From Pyronema omphalodes (taxonomy: Eukaryota > Ascomycota > Pezizomycetes > Pezizales > Pyronemataceae): DNA of 64,000 nucleotides. The translations under genes were made by a program, and so were the position numbers. The stretch is from assembly GCA_024516155.1 (NCBI GenBank), contig JAJJXM010000003.1, positions 1,488,001 through 1,552,000 on the forward strand, read 5' to 3'. How positions within the stretch are numbered: the stretch's first letter is position 1; each line of letters begins with the position of its first letter. This document shows positions 49,063 through 59,596 of this stretch, piece by piece. The notes below the pieces were generated by a model. The model had not been told where the DNA came from, made no database searches, and saw only the letters and a program-made list of their open reading frames with translations.

Positions 49063-49596
49063 TGTCACGGCACACGGCTGACGAGCCGTTGTGTTGCGTC
49101 ATCATGTTGTCGTGGTTGTTGATTGACATCGTGCCGTTGTCTTGCCGTGTTGTGTTGTGTTGCCGTTGTGTTGTTGTGTTGTTGTGTGTGCCGTGCCATT
49201 GTAACTGAGAGACTGATTGATGATGGATGACGTACCACGAGCTGGAGAGCTGTGGCGTCGCAGGTGAATTGATGGAGAACGGAAGCTCATGTAGCGATGA
49301 TTGTATGACGGCCCAGCAGGTGTGCTGGCCGCCCCTTTGTACATAAGGAGGCTTGCCTCCCCGTTGTCGAGATTCTCCATCGAACGTCTTGTGTCTTCTC
49401 CTTGCTCCTAATATAAGACTTCTTCTCCCAAGTCCTACCTCACTCTTGTCCTTGTCCCTGTTCCTGTTTAGTGTGCCGTCCGTCTGACGAGCACTTCGGT
49501 CCTTGTCCTGCCGTTCCCCGTCCCGGGACCTGCCTAGTCCCTTTTGCCGGTAGTGTTCAGTGTGTCCCTTGAACGTCCGTTCTCGGTTCCCCGACA
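49063..49596 (+). repeat. 5' LTR of Element 3
   Basis: TGTCACGGCACACGG ... GGTTCCCCGACA. It includes the perfect palindrome GGAGGCTTGCCTCC at 49347-49360 and a TATA-like CTAATATAAGAC about 50 bp later, the likely promoter region. The inner boundary is set by comparison with the other copies. Confidence 0.93.
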
Positions 49597-49631
49597 TTAC
49601 GTTCGATCGATTAATTATTCAACCGACACGC

Positions 49632-49874
49632 ATGAACCACACCGGTTCTGCCTGGACCTACGCACTAAAACAAGCTCTTGAAACGCACACCTTACACGAA
49701 ACCTTTGGGATTCCCGACAGATTCGCTGGCGCAGTGCGAAGAACCATCCGACGAGCAGAAAATAACTGCTACCTTGTGGTCCGCTGGCAACTCCAGGACT
49801 ACACTTATCAGGAGCACATCCGCCGCACCATCAGACTCAAGCCAATCCTCAGAGCCCGCCAGAATGCACATTAA
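49632..49874 (+). CDS. Element 3 short leader ORF (80 codons), overlaps gag start
   Basis: The first ATG after the 5' LTR opens this frame (MNHTGSAWTYALKQALE ... LKPILRARQNAH). The gag ATG at 49864 lies inside its last codons in another frame: ATGCACATTAA contains the gag start and this stop, a geometry suited to termination-reinitiation. It keeps its length and most residues in Elements 1-3. No recognised domain; basic. Confidence 0.6.
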   Translation: MNHTGSAWTYALKQALETHTLHETFGIPDRFAGAVRRTIRRAENNCYLVVRWQLQDYTYQEHIRRTIRLKPILRARQNAH

Positions 49875-51210
49875 ACTTATTGACGAAGGACACTGGCAGC
49901 AAATTGTGAACGCTGCCGCCATGAACCAGTTCCCTGACGGCCATGAACCGCTTACCTTCACCAAACAACTCGCACAATCCATCTTAGACGCTCAGGACCA
50001 CCCCACGGGTTATCTCTTAAACGACCTCGCGGAAACCCCCGGCTCCTGTAACAGCACTCGGGTCTCCAGCCCTGTCGCCTCCCGCGCCCCGGAAGCTCCC
50101 ACCCCTGCCCCCATTCCCCCTGTCGTTATCCAGACTGGCTCCGTCCAGGTTTATCCAAATGGCCCAGAAACAGTGCCGCGAACCGCCGCACCCCCTACCA
50201 CAGCCGCAGCCGCAGCGCCCGCCCCCGCTATAATCGCACCAGTTCCAAGACTTCCCCCGCGAGACCCCGAAATCCTCCTAACCCCGGAGGAACAAGCAGA
50301 TACGAATGAAAGTCACTACTACGAGAAGGAGCTCACCCGCCAGCGTGAACTCATCAAGGCGCTACTCGCCTCCCCTGGCATCCGCGTTACCGGAGACAAA
50401 ATTTCGGATCCGCCAACCTTCGACGGGTCCAACAGGGAGGACCTCCGCCGCTTTGTCTCCTTGCTTCGCATCAAGTTGGTGAGCGACGAACTACGTTTCC
50501 CGACCCCCCATAAACGGATTTCTTACGCCATGGGCCGCCTCCGCGGACGCGCCTTGGATCAGATTCTTCCTTATATCAAGGAAAATGGCAACCGCTGGGA
50601 ACTCAACGACGTCGAGGACGTCATTAAAATTTTACAGCGTACCTTTGGAGACCGGGACGAGCGGGCAACGGCTCGTTTCAAACTACAAAATCTCCGACAA
50701 AACAACCGCGAATTTTCGGACTATTATGCAGAGTTCTCCCGCCTGGTCGCAGAATTAGGCTGGGATGAAGCCGCCACCATGGATGCTCTGCGGAACGGCC
50801 TGTCCCTCGAGTTGCACGAAAAGTTGGTTGGCGCCCCTCCCACCACTACGATGCACGAATTTGTTGACCAGTGCTAAAAATTGGACTCCCAATTGAGAGC
50901 ACTTGAGAACCTCCGCAAGCTGCGTACCAATCGCGGCCAAGTTAAACCCACTACCGCCGCCACCCCCGCCACCAGTCGCCCCACCCCCGCTACCCAAGCC
51001 ACCACCGCCTCCTCCAGCAAGCAAACCCCTGCCCAGGGACCCCGTCAGAAACTGTCGGCACAGGAGCGCGCGACCCGCCTATCAGAAGGACGTTGCCTCT
51101 ACTGCGGTGGCCTCGGCCACATGGCTGCGTCGTGCCCCGCCAAAACGAATGTTAAGGTGGCGAGCGTGGAATTATTGGATACTGAAGAAGAGGTGTCGGG
51201 AAAAGAATAA
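49864..51210 (+). pseudogene. gag of Element 3, one nonsense codon
   Basis: 448 codons from MHIKLIDEGHWQQIV to EEEVSGKE. Order: N-terminal part, Pro/Ala-rich linker (about 85-135), capsid-like core (GIRVTGDKISDPPTF, then RALDQILPYIKENGNRW, NREFSDYYAEF), and zinc knuckle CLYCGGLGHMAASC near the end. This copy alone keeps one frame through the linker C-run. Codon 338 is TAA (50875-50877) where Element 2 has CAA, a C-to-T change. Gag would form the particle and package the RNA. Confidence 0.9.
51198..51204 (+). promoter_or_regulatory. -1 ribosomal frameshift heptamer GGGAAAA at the gag/pol junction (Element 3)
   Basis: G_GGA_AAA in gag register, followed by GAA TAA. After slipping by -1 the frame reads on without a stop into RINQLQEDGSAAGG and the protease. 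The same heptamer and register occur in Elements 1 (48030-48036) and 2 (43682-43688). Confidence 0.72.
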
Positions 51211-54200
51211 ACCAGCTGCAAGAAGATGGCTCTGCCGCTGGTGGGAATATTATTGCTGATACATTGCTATTATCGGGCGCAAGTTTTACTGGAAAGTTAG
51301 AATGCAAACACCTTGTTCTCTCCTGTTCCTTGTTTTCCAATAACCGCTCCGTGAAAACAGTAGCGCTCGTTGACTGCGGCGCCACTGGTATCGCCTTTGT
51401 TGACCGCAATTTTGCCCGCCATCACAAACTCCCCCTAACCCCCCTATCCACCGCTCGAACGGTCGAAGTTATCGACGGCCGCCCCATATCCTCAGGAAAG
51501 ATCACGCACCTCGCCCAAGTAGAGTGTACCATCAACGGTCACTCGGAGATCCTTCCCATGTTTGTCACCAAGCTGGGTCACTACCCGGTGGTGTTGGGTA
51601 TCCCCTGGTTGAAGAAACACGATGTAACAATAAGCTTCAGTTCCAACACTGTAAGCTTCGACTCCCAATACTGCCTAAGGCACTGCACCCCGTTGCCTGT
51701 AAGCACAACCGGTGTCGAGGTCCTGGACTCGAGGCCCCCTCCCGCTGTCCACGAGCCCGACACAAACCCCATGCCGGAGTTAGAAGACTCGGTCCCCGAC
51801 CCCCCGGAAGAACCCCCAATAGAGATCTCAAGTCTAACCATCTCCGACTTCAAAGAAATGGTACAAGACGAAAGCCTGACAGTGTTCTCGCTATCGTTGG
51901 ACGAGATCACCGTCGCCCTAGAAGACAAGCCCCCCCTCACGGATGACGAACTGAAAGACATGATCCCCGAAGAGTATCATGACTACCTCGATTTATTTAA
52001 AGAGGTCAACGCGAAGGAACTCCCCCCGCACCGACCCTACGACCACAAGATCCCACTGAAAGAGGGATTCGTCCCCCCCTTTGGCCCGCTATACTCGCTG
52101 TCACGAAACGAGTTGCAGACGCTGAAAACGTGGCTCGATGAGAATTTGGAGAAAGGATTTATACAACGCTCCCAATCACCAGCCGCCTCGCCGATATTAT
52201 TCGTGAAAAAATCAGACGGATCCCTACGCCTGTGTGTCGACTACCGGAGACTGAATGAAGGTACCGAGAAGAACCGGTACCCGCTGCCATTGATACAGGA
52301 AACGATGATGAATCTTTCCAAAGCTCAATACTTTACGACCCTTGATGTCCGCAGCGCTTATAACCTTATCAGAATGGCAGAGGGCGAAGAATGGAAGACG
52401 GCCTTCCGCACAAGGTACGGCCTGTTCGAATCGAAAGTGATGCCCTTTGGGCTCACCAACGCGCCTGCCGATTTCCAGGCATTTATAAATGATGTCCTGA
52501 GACCATACCTAGACCAGTTTTGTACGGCATACTTGGACGATATCCTCGTATTCTCCGAAACAAAGCCCGATCACACCGCACACGTCCGAAAGATCTTGGA
52601 ACGACTCAAAGAAGAAAAACTGCACTTGAAGCCAGAGAAGTGTAAGTTTGCTAAGGCAGAAGTACAGTACCTGGGCTACAACATCGGCCGCGACGGCGCG
52701 CGCATGATGGATTCCAACGTAGCCACAGTGAGAGATTGGAAGGAACCAACCACTTTGAAACAGGTCCAAGAGTTCCTAGGCTTCGCAAATTTCTACTGAA
52801 GATTTATCAAAGACTACTCAAAGGTGGTCTCCCCGCTGACGGCTCTGACCAAAAAGAAAGATGGTAAAGCAATCCCCTTTATCTGGGGTAAAGATCAGCA
52901 GAGCGCCTTCGACCGACTGAAGGACGCATTTACATCAGCACCTATTCTCAAGCACTTCGACTACGAGAAACCGATTGTAGTAGAAACAGACGCATCTGAC
53001 TATGTGTCTGCTGGAGTCTTATCACAATACGACGACGATAACGTGTTACACCCCGTCGCATTTTATTCCAAGAAGCATTCCCCGGCAGAATGCAACTACG
53101 AAATCTACGACAAAGAACTACTGGCAATAGTTCGTTGTTTCGAGGAATGGCGTCCCCACTTAGAGGGCTCCGCCTTCCCTATAAAAGTATTAACGGATCA
53201 CAAGAATCTCGAATACTTTATGACGACAAAGCTGCTGAACAGACGACAAGCACGCTGGTCCGAGTTCCTGTCTCGGTTTAACTTTGTGATCACCTATCGA
53301 CCGGGAACGTTGGGAGGAAAACCGGACGCCCTGACAAGAAGAGCCGCCGACCTCCCGGAAGAGGGAGACGAACGCATACTGGCGAACCAGCAAGCTGTTC
53401 TGAAGCCACAGAATTTTCAGTTATGCATGACCCCGCCCATGAAACTCGCACCTTCCGAAGTAGACCTCCTGTTCACAGAGGGCTACAAGACAGATCCATT
53501 CCCCAACCGAGTGTTGGGAATGCTGGAAGATGGCACACAAATCTGTAAGGACATATCGCTCGCCGATTGCTCCGTGTTGGAAAACAGATTGTACTACCGA
53601 GATTGCCTCTATGTCCCCGCGCTGGATAATCTACGATTGAAACTACTGCAAGATCACCACGACCCCCCCACCATGGGACACCCGGGCCGTGCGAAGACTT
53701 TCGAACTCCTCGCCAGGAATTATTACTGGCCCTCGATGAGAAAAGATGTGGACCAATTCGTCCGAAATTGCCACACCTGTAAAAGAACAAAGGCTACCCG
53801 CCACGCACCCTATGGAACCTTGAAGCCCCTACCGGTTCCGCACCACCCTTGGCAGAATATATCGGTGGACTTTGTTACTGGACTACAGACATCAGAAGGC
53901 TTCGACGCAATATGTGCGATCGTTTGCCGACTAACGAAACAGCGGCACTTAGTGCCCTGTCATTCCACGATAGACGCAGAAGGCTTCGCGCAACTCTTCC
54001 TGGAAAACGTATTCAAACTACACGGCCTGCCAGACACAGTAGTGTCCGACCGCGGTCCGCAATTTGTGGCCCATTTCTGGAAACACTTGGCAAATTGCAT
54101 GGGTATCGAAATTGCCACGAGTACGGCCTTCCATCCCCAAACCGACGGCCAAACAGAGAGAATTAACGCGGTTACGGAGCAATATCTCCGCGCGTAGGTC

Positions 54201-54932
54201 TGTTATTTACAAGACTGTTGGAAGAAATTCTTACCACTGGCAGAATTTGCTGCAAATAACCAAGTATCGGATACAACGTCGCTGTCTCCGTTCTACGCTA
54301 TATACGGTCGACACCCCAAGTGCTCTTTCGAGCTGGAAATCAGGACAGACAACCCTGAAGAAGTGAAAGCGAACGAGGTAGCGGAAAGGATGTCACACAT
54401 CCATGACGTCTTACGTTCGGAAATGAAATACGCCCAAGCCCGCCACATAGAAGCCACCGACAATTCCCGACTCCCCGCGCTGGTCTTCAAACCAGGAGAC
54501 CTGGTATGGCTGGACGCCCGAAATCTAAGAACCCGCCGCCCCTCAAAGAAACTAGAAAACAAACACCTAGGCCCCTTTACCGTGTTACGGCCTATTGGAT
54601 CCCACGCCTATGAATTGGATATACCGGAGACTATGAAACACCACAGGACCTTCCCCGTGTCCCTACTAAACCCAGCCCCTTCGGACCCCCTCCCTGGCCA
54701 GATTATCCCACCGCCCCTACCGGTAGTCGTGGACGGCGAAGAAGAATGGTTCGTGGATGAAATTCTGGATAGCCGTTGGTCAAGAGGAAACCTGCAGTAC
54801 CTCGTCAAGTGGACCGGCCATGACTCTCCAACCTGGGAACCGGAAACGAACCTATCCGAAACTGAGGCCGCTGAGAAATTTCACCAGTTATACCCAGACA
54901 AACCTTCTCCTCTCGTAGGAACTCGAGCCTAA
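51204..54932 (+). pseudogene. pol of Element 3 (PR-RT-RNaseH-IN-chromodomain), two nonsense codons
   Basis: The frame is open from the slippery site to 54932 except for two stops. Order: aspartic protease (VDCGATG, about 51369), reverse transcriptase (LDVRSAY, MPFGLTNAP, YLDDILVFS about 52530), RNase H (ETDASDY about 52985, DHKNLEYF), integrase zinc-binding domain ([10 protein letters not shown] ... CHTCKRTK), integrase core ([28 protein letters not shown]), and a chromodomain (EEWFVDEILDSRWSRGNLQ, ending about 54890). This order is that of Ty3/gypsy chromoviruses. The stops are TGA at 52797 (arginine codon in sisters) and TAG at 54195 (TAC in sisters, inside the integrase core just after the catalytic Glu). 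Confidence 0.92.
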
Positions 54933-54943
54933 CGGGGGGGTAC

Positions 54944-55477
54944 TGTCACGGCACACGGCTGACGAGCCGTTGTGTTGCGTCATCATGTTGTCGTGGTTGT
55001 TGATTGACATCGTGCCGTTGTCTTGCCGTGTTGTGTTGTGTTGCCGTTGTGTTGTTGTGTTGTTGTGTGTGCCGTGCCATTGTAACTGAGAGACTGATTG
55101 ATGATGGATGACGTACCACGAGCTGGAGAGCTGTGGCGTCGCAGGTGAATTGATGGAGAACGGAAGCTCATGTAGCGATGATTGTATGACGGCCCAGCAG
55201 GAGTGCTGGCCGCCCCTTTGTACATAAGGAGGCTTGCCTCCCCGTTGTCGAGATTCTCCATCGAACGTCTTGTGTCTTCTCCTTGCTCCTAATATAAGAC
55301 TTCTTCTCCCAAGTCCTACGTCACTCTTGTCCTTGTCCCTGTTCCTGTTTAGTGTGCCGTCCGTCTGACGAGCACTTCGGTCCTTGTCCTGCCGTTCCCC
55401 GTCCCGGAACCTGCCTAGTCCCTCTTGCCGGTAGCGTTCAGTGTGTCCCTTGAACGTCCGTTCTCGGTTCCCTGACA
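54944..55477 (+). repeat. 3' LTR of Element 3
   Basis: Directly preceded by the polypurine tract AACGGGGGGGTAC. It matches the 5' LTR except for about six single-base differences, and its last bases are CCTGACA instead of CCCGACA. Confidence 0.93.
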
Positions 55478-55803
55478 GCGGCGGCTTGCGGCGCTGTCTC
55501 TGGTCCGTTGGGGTAAACCTGCACGGACCGAGTCTGAATAAAAACGGGGGGAATGGGGGCAGGGATGGGGGCTTCCGGAGCGCGGGAGGCGACAGGGCTG
55601 GAGACTCGGGTGCTGGTGCGGGAGCCGGGGATCTCTGTGAGGTCGTTCAGTACGTAGCCCATGGGATGATCTTGGGCGTCTAGGATAGTTTGAGCGAGCT
55701 GCTTGCTGAACGTGACCGGGTCGTGCCTGTCTGGAAACTGAGTCATGGAAGCAGTGTTGACGATTTGCTGCCAATGCCCTTCCTCGATGACTTTAACGTG
55801 CAT
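55478..55803 (-). pseudogene. gag of Element 1, N-terminal part
   Basis: Begins MHVKVIEEGHWQQIVNTASM and runs through the Pro/Ala-rich linker until cut at 55478 by Element 3. The sequence is continuous with 49057 once the insertion and one GCGGC copy are removed. Confidence 0.85.
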
Positions 55804-56035
55804 GTTGGTGGGCTCGGAGGATCGGCTTAAGTCGGATGGTATGACGGACGTACTCCTGGTAAGTATCATCCTGGAGTTCCCAGCAGACCACAAGGTAGCA
55901 GTGATCTTCTGCTCTTCGGATGGCTCGTCGGACTGCGCCAGCGAATCGGTTAGATATTCCGAAGGTCCCGGTTAGTGTATGAGTCTCTAGGGCTTGTTTC
56001 AAGGCGTGTGTCCAAGCAGAACTGGTTGGGTTCAT
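55793..56035 (-). CDS. Element 1 short leader ORF (80 codons), overlaps gag start
   Basis: MNPTSSAWTHALKQALE... ends LKPILRAHQHAR. It has exactly the same length as the equivalent frame in Elements 2 and 3 and ends inside the gag start (ATGCACGTTAA holds both the gag ATG and this stop). No known domain; role unknown. Confidence 0.55.
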   Translation of the reverse strand: MNPTSSAWTHALKQALETHTLTGTFGISNRFAGAVRRAIRRAEDHCYLVVCWELQDDTYQEYVRHTIRLKPILRAHQHAR

Positions 56036-56071
56036 GCGTGTTGGTCGAATAAATATTTAGATCGAACGTAA

Positions 56072-56605
56072 TGTCGAGGAACTAAGAACGGATGTTCGAA
56101 GAACACACTGAACACTACCGGGAGGGTGGGACTAGGCGGGTTCCGGGATACGGGAACGGAAGACAAGGACCGAAGTGCACGACAGACGGACGGCACACGA
56201 GACAACGACAGGGACAAGGACAAGAATGACGTGAGACTTGAGAAAGGAGTCTTTATTTAAAGGACAAGGGAAAGACACAAGACGTTTGATGGAGAACTCA
56301 ACGACGGGGAGGCAAGCCTCCTTATGTACAAAGGGCGGCCAGCACTCTTGCTGGGCCGTCATCCAACATCGCTACATCACAGCTTCCGTTCTCCATCATT
56401 TCACCTGCGACGCCACAGCTCTCCAGCTCATGGTGCGTCATCCATCATCAGTCAGTCCAACAACAACAACGGCACGGCACACACAACAACACAACGACAA
56501 CACAACACAGCACGGCAAGACAACGGCACGACGTCAACCGCAACAACGACAACACAATGGTTACGCAACAACACAACGGCTCGTCAGCCGTGTGTTGTTG
56601 CGTCA
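56072..56605 (-). repeat. 5' LTR of Element 1, aberrant outer end
   Basis: Starts TGTCGAGGAACTAAG next to the ACATTACGTTCGATCTAA leader and follows the other copies up to GCCGTGTG at 56594. The last bases then read TTGTTGCGTCA instead of CCGTGACA. Either the terminus mutated or the LTR was joined to foreign DNA here; the exact end is uncertain. Confidence 0.7.
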
Positions 56606-57827
56606 GACATTCACCAAGCCCTAAATGATGTTTTGTCCTTTCCAGAAAAACATTGTGGAGCCTTCATTTCAGGCATTTTGGGTCTCCTTGGTTCGTTGAC
56701 CCCCGATTGCTGCAATTTGTTGATAAGTGATTGTAGAAATGCCTCTGTCGCATTCTTTGTTTCTGGGTTCTTTTGTTCTGCCTTTTCCTTGCGCTCCTGG
56801 CGCTTTCTCTCTAAGGCCTTTCTGATATACCCATCATCTGATTCCTCGCTGTCCGTGGGATCAGATGGGTGTGGTGGTGGTGGTGGAAGTCTTCCTCCAG
56901 GTGTTTTGCTGCCCCTACCACCATTTCTGCGGCCATTTTCAAGGAATCCATTCACTGATGGAGGCAAGGGAACTTCTGGTGCTTTTCCAATCGAGGGGGG
57001 TCTAGGAGTCATCTCCTCATGCATAGCCTCGGTTAATGACATAGCATCGAAATCTTCCTTCTTCTGGATTTTCGACATAACAAGGTCAATAACCTTGTTT
57101 ACCAATTCCAATTTTTCTTCCTCCCTGTGTTCATAATAGTCTAATAGGCATTGTTGGTGCAGTTCTTGAGCCTTAGATAGAGCTGCAATCCGCCTATCCC
57201 TTTGTTCGTCGTCCTCCTGCCTAATGGCATCCTGTGCATTCTTCTGAAATGCCCATTCTTCAATTTCCTTGTTGATTTTTAGTTGCCTTTGGGCGAAGGC
57301 CTGAAGGATTGCATTCGTCGTCTGAATGCCCTGGTTAAGTCTGTCTGCAGCTGCCTGCTGAGCTGCCTCTTTTGCTTGCGCATCTGTGGCAAGATTGCCA
57401 ATGGTCCTCCAAACTTGGCCCGCGAACTCGTTGCTGGCCTGGACGAGTCGAGTGACGGTTTGAAGGTTTACCTCCTGTTCCAGTTTTCCCTTCTTGGCCA
57501 AGGTGTCATAGACCTTTTGCATTCCCTGGGCCATCTCTTGGTAAAGCCCTTTTACCCGCTGTAACTCATCGTTCATAGCAGCCCCAGATCCGACTGCCTC
57601 AATCAACCTCTTGATATCCTCCTCATTTCGTTCATTCTCTCCATCATTAGAATGACCCAATCAGGGACTTCTCCCAAATGGAGAGTAGTTCCATGGTGAA
57701 CTCTAGAAGCTCCAACCGAAGTAACTTCCTCCCAAGACCGAGGGCAGGCAATGCTGACGGTATTACCCATAGGAGCATCAAGTCCATCGTCGTGACGAGA
57801 CGTGCCGGTGATTCTTCGAGCGGCCAT
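56606..57827 (-). pseudogene. gag of a second gypsy family, truncated by Element 1
   Basis: The main frame (57660-56611) is coiled-coil rich (QEVNLQTVTRLVQASNEF, EKLELVNKVIDLVMSK), then proline-rich, and ends in KAPQCFSGKDKTSFRAW, the start of the retrotransposon gag core, followed by a TGA. The N terminus (MAARRITGTSRHDDG, 57827) is in a different frame, so there is one indel near 57640. Sequence similarity to the chromovirus gag is not evident; it is another family. It is cut at 56605 by the LTR of Element 1. Confidence 0.75.
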
Positions 57828-57848
57828 TGTTGGTTGAATGTCTTTCTT

Positions 57849-58371
57849 TGTAGTGTTAGTATTGAGGATCGTTTGGTGTTGTCTTGCCCTAGAAGCGGGT
57901 CTTCCGTGTTCGTGTCGATAAGTAAACTTAGTAGCTTGAGCCTTAAGTTTATAGTGTGAACCTGGGTATTGAGGCTTTCAATACAGAGGCTTTTCCGATC
58001 AGTTGGTGCTTCCTTTGAAAGATATTCAACTAATAGATTTTCCCAAGAAGCCAGGAAGTTAACTAATCGATCACAGGCCGAATAAACTTAAGGGTCTTGT
58101 CCTGAGGTATTGGTGTAGAAAGATATAGTCGTAACAAGAGATCAAGTTGCTGATGATGGAGGGGACTGTGGGAAGACTTAGGGTCTTTTATAGACTTTCG
58201 TCTACAAGTTCGCCCAGACTTCCCAAGGTAACCAACTTCTAAACTAAGCTTAGGAGATAAGACGTGAGTCAATTCTTTGACAAATCTGCCGATGGCTCGC
58301 ATCATGCTGTGTGCGCAATCATATTAATTGCTCGTTTGCATGATGACCTCGTGTCAGATTAATCCTTGACA
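57849..58371 (-). repeat. Probable 5' LTR of the second gypsy family (523 bp)
   Basis: On the minus strand the interval begins TGTCAAGGATTAATC and ends AACACTACA, next to AAGAAAGACATTC and, 22 bp later, the gag ATG. The TGTCA...ACA ends and the AAGAA(A)GACA leader resemble those at the LTR/gag boundary at 62840. No second LTR copy is in the window, so the outer end is inferred. Confidence 0.5.
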
Positions 58372-59337
58372 TTCCTCGCCGTACTACCACACCGTCCAAT
58401 CAGGTATTGGGGTTAAGCGCCTAGTGGAGGGTGACTGCACTTGAGCGCATAATGCAATGACTCCTCTGATAATGACATGTGAGTCATATATCTTATGAGT
58501 CGTCTTGATCATAGATCTCCCGAGAGAATCTCGATTGCGAGTGACGGAATCTGACTTCATAAGGCAGACTATGCCTTTCCGGAGCGCACTGCCCCGTCAC
58601 ATTCCTGTGTGATGTCATACAGCGCCACCTGCGCGCACTTGCGCGCAGCCACACCTTGGTGTGTACGCAAACGCCGTGTTATCCTGCAGTTGGTAGTCAA
58701 TGGCCTAAGGTCGCGTCATATCAGTCCCACCCAACAGTTTCCGGAGTGGTGTTCCTTGCTGCAGAACATCGTCTTATGCTAATGCAATTTCGAACCTTGT
58801 TCTGAGCTCCACTCCTGTTGGCTGACTAGACTCTGCCTTATTCCTTGGCCGACTATCCGCCCAACTGAGATATCGGATGATGCTATTCGTCTGCCTTGCA
58901 TGCTCCTGAGAATACCCTTCTCTTGCAAGCCCTCTGGTAGCTGTGCTTGGTGGAACACAACCTCAAGTATAAGCAGGTGTCCCTTCGCCGTCGTCTTCTG
59001 TTCTCCATCAGCGTCGTCTGTAGTTTTCTCATGGGTAAGTCGACACCCATGAGGTAAGTTGATACTCGTTCCTATCCATCCTTGAATTCTCCCAAACTGA
59101 CAGTGAATAACAGGTAGCGACGCCACGGGCCGGGATCCTCGTGAGGTCCTTTCGGACAGTCACGAATCACATGACGTGGCTAGCCGGAGCTCCTCAGGGG
59201 GTTCCCGCCCGGGAATACCAACCTTATTATTCATCATCGTGTCGGGTTTGCCATGTTCTCCAAATGTTATACATGTTACCTATTCTATACTCAGACAATA
59301 TACGGTGTGACACCCGCCAACACATCCCGATTTCCAC
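58372..59337. other. Unassigned sequence between retroelement fragments
   Basis: No gene seen. It has dyad-like runs such as GCGCACTTGCGCGC near 58630, and may be further LTR or leader sequence of a decayed element. Confidence 0.4.
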
Positions 59338-59546
59338 ATGTTCACCCCAACAGACGAAAAACCACTATGCACCACCTACATTCACCGACTACCAGGGGTA
59401 TATGCAACCACCACCTTCACCCACCAGAATTCGTTCCTTGGCACTAAACTCTGCCTACCTAACAACCAACCAATAATGACCTACAACGTCTACTCACCTG
59501 GAAGACCAAACGCCATAGCCGACCTCCTCCCCTCCTTTCGACCCTA
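59338..59546 (+). pseudogene. Possible RNase H / pol tail remnant
   Basis: A 69-codon frame ends YNVYSPGRPNAIADLLPSFRP, which resembles the end of gypsy RNase H (a GKxNxxADxLSR-type tail). It is followed by a G-rich tract and an LTR-like start at 59597, the place of a polypurine tract and 3' LTR. Short and diverged, so tentative. Confidence 0.3.
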
Positions 59547-59596
59547 GATCCCTGCAATCATCATGGGGCATATGAACACCATGAATGGTGGCGGGG

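Larger units (their letters stand above)
49063..55477 (+). mobile_element. Element 3: complete chromovirus in Element 1 gag, TSD GCGGC
   Basis: 6415 bp with two 534-bp LTRs (49063-49596 and 54944-55477) that differ at about six positions by eye, so it is older than Element 2. Both LTRs start TGTCACGG and end GACA. After the 5' LTR comes TTACGTTCGATCGATTAAT, then a leader ORF, gag and pol, and a G7 polypurine tract before the 3' LTR. Three in-frame stops inactivate it (50875, 52797, 54195). Confidence 0.95.
37344..56605 (-). mobile_element. Element 1: chromovirus split by two nested insertions
   Basis: Minus-strand element bounded by a 3' LTR at 37344-37874 and a 5' LTR at 56072-56605. Removing Element 2 with one TSD copy (39410-45822) and Element 3 with one TSD copy (49063-55482) leaves about 6.43 kb in normal order: LTR, gag, PR-RT-RNaseH-IN-chromodomain, LTR. 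Its two LTRs differ at several percent of positions by eye, so it is older than its guests. The flanks (GAGTG left, GACAT right) do not match, and different elements lie on each side, so a target duplication is missing. Confidence 0.88.

Noticed and set aside
57283..57564. Plus-strand frame opposite the gag at 56606-57827
   Set aside because: Shadow of the minus-strand gag; no independent motif.
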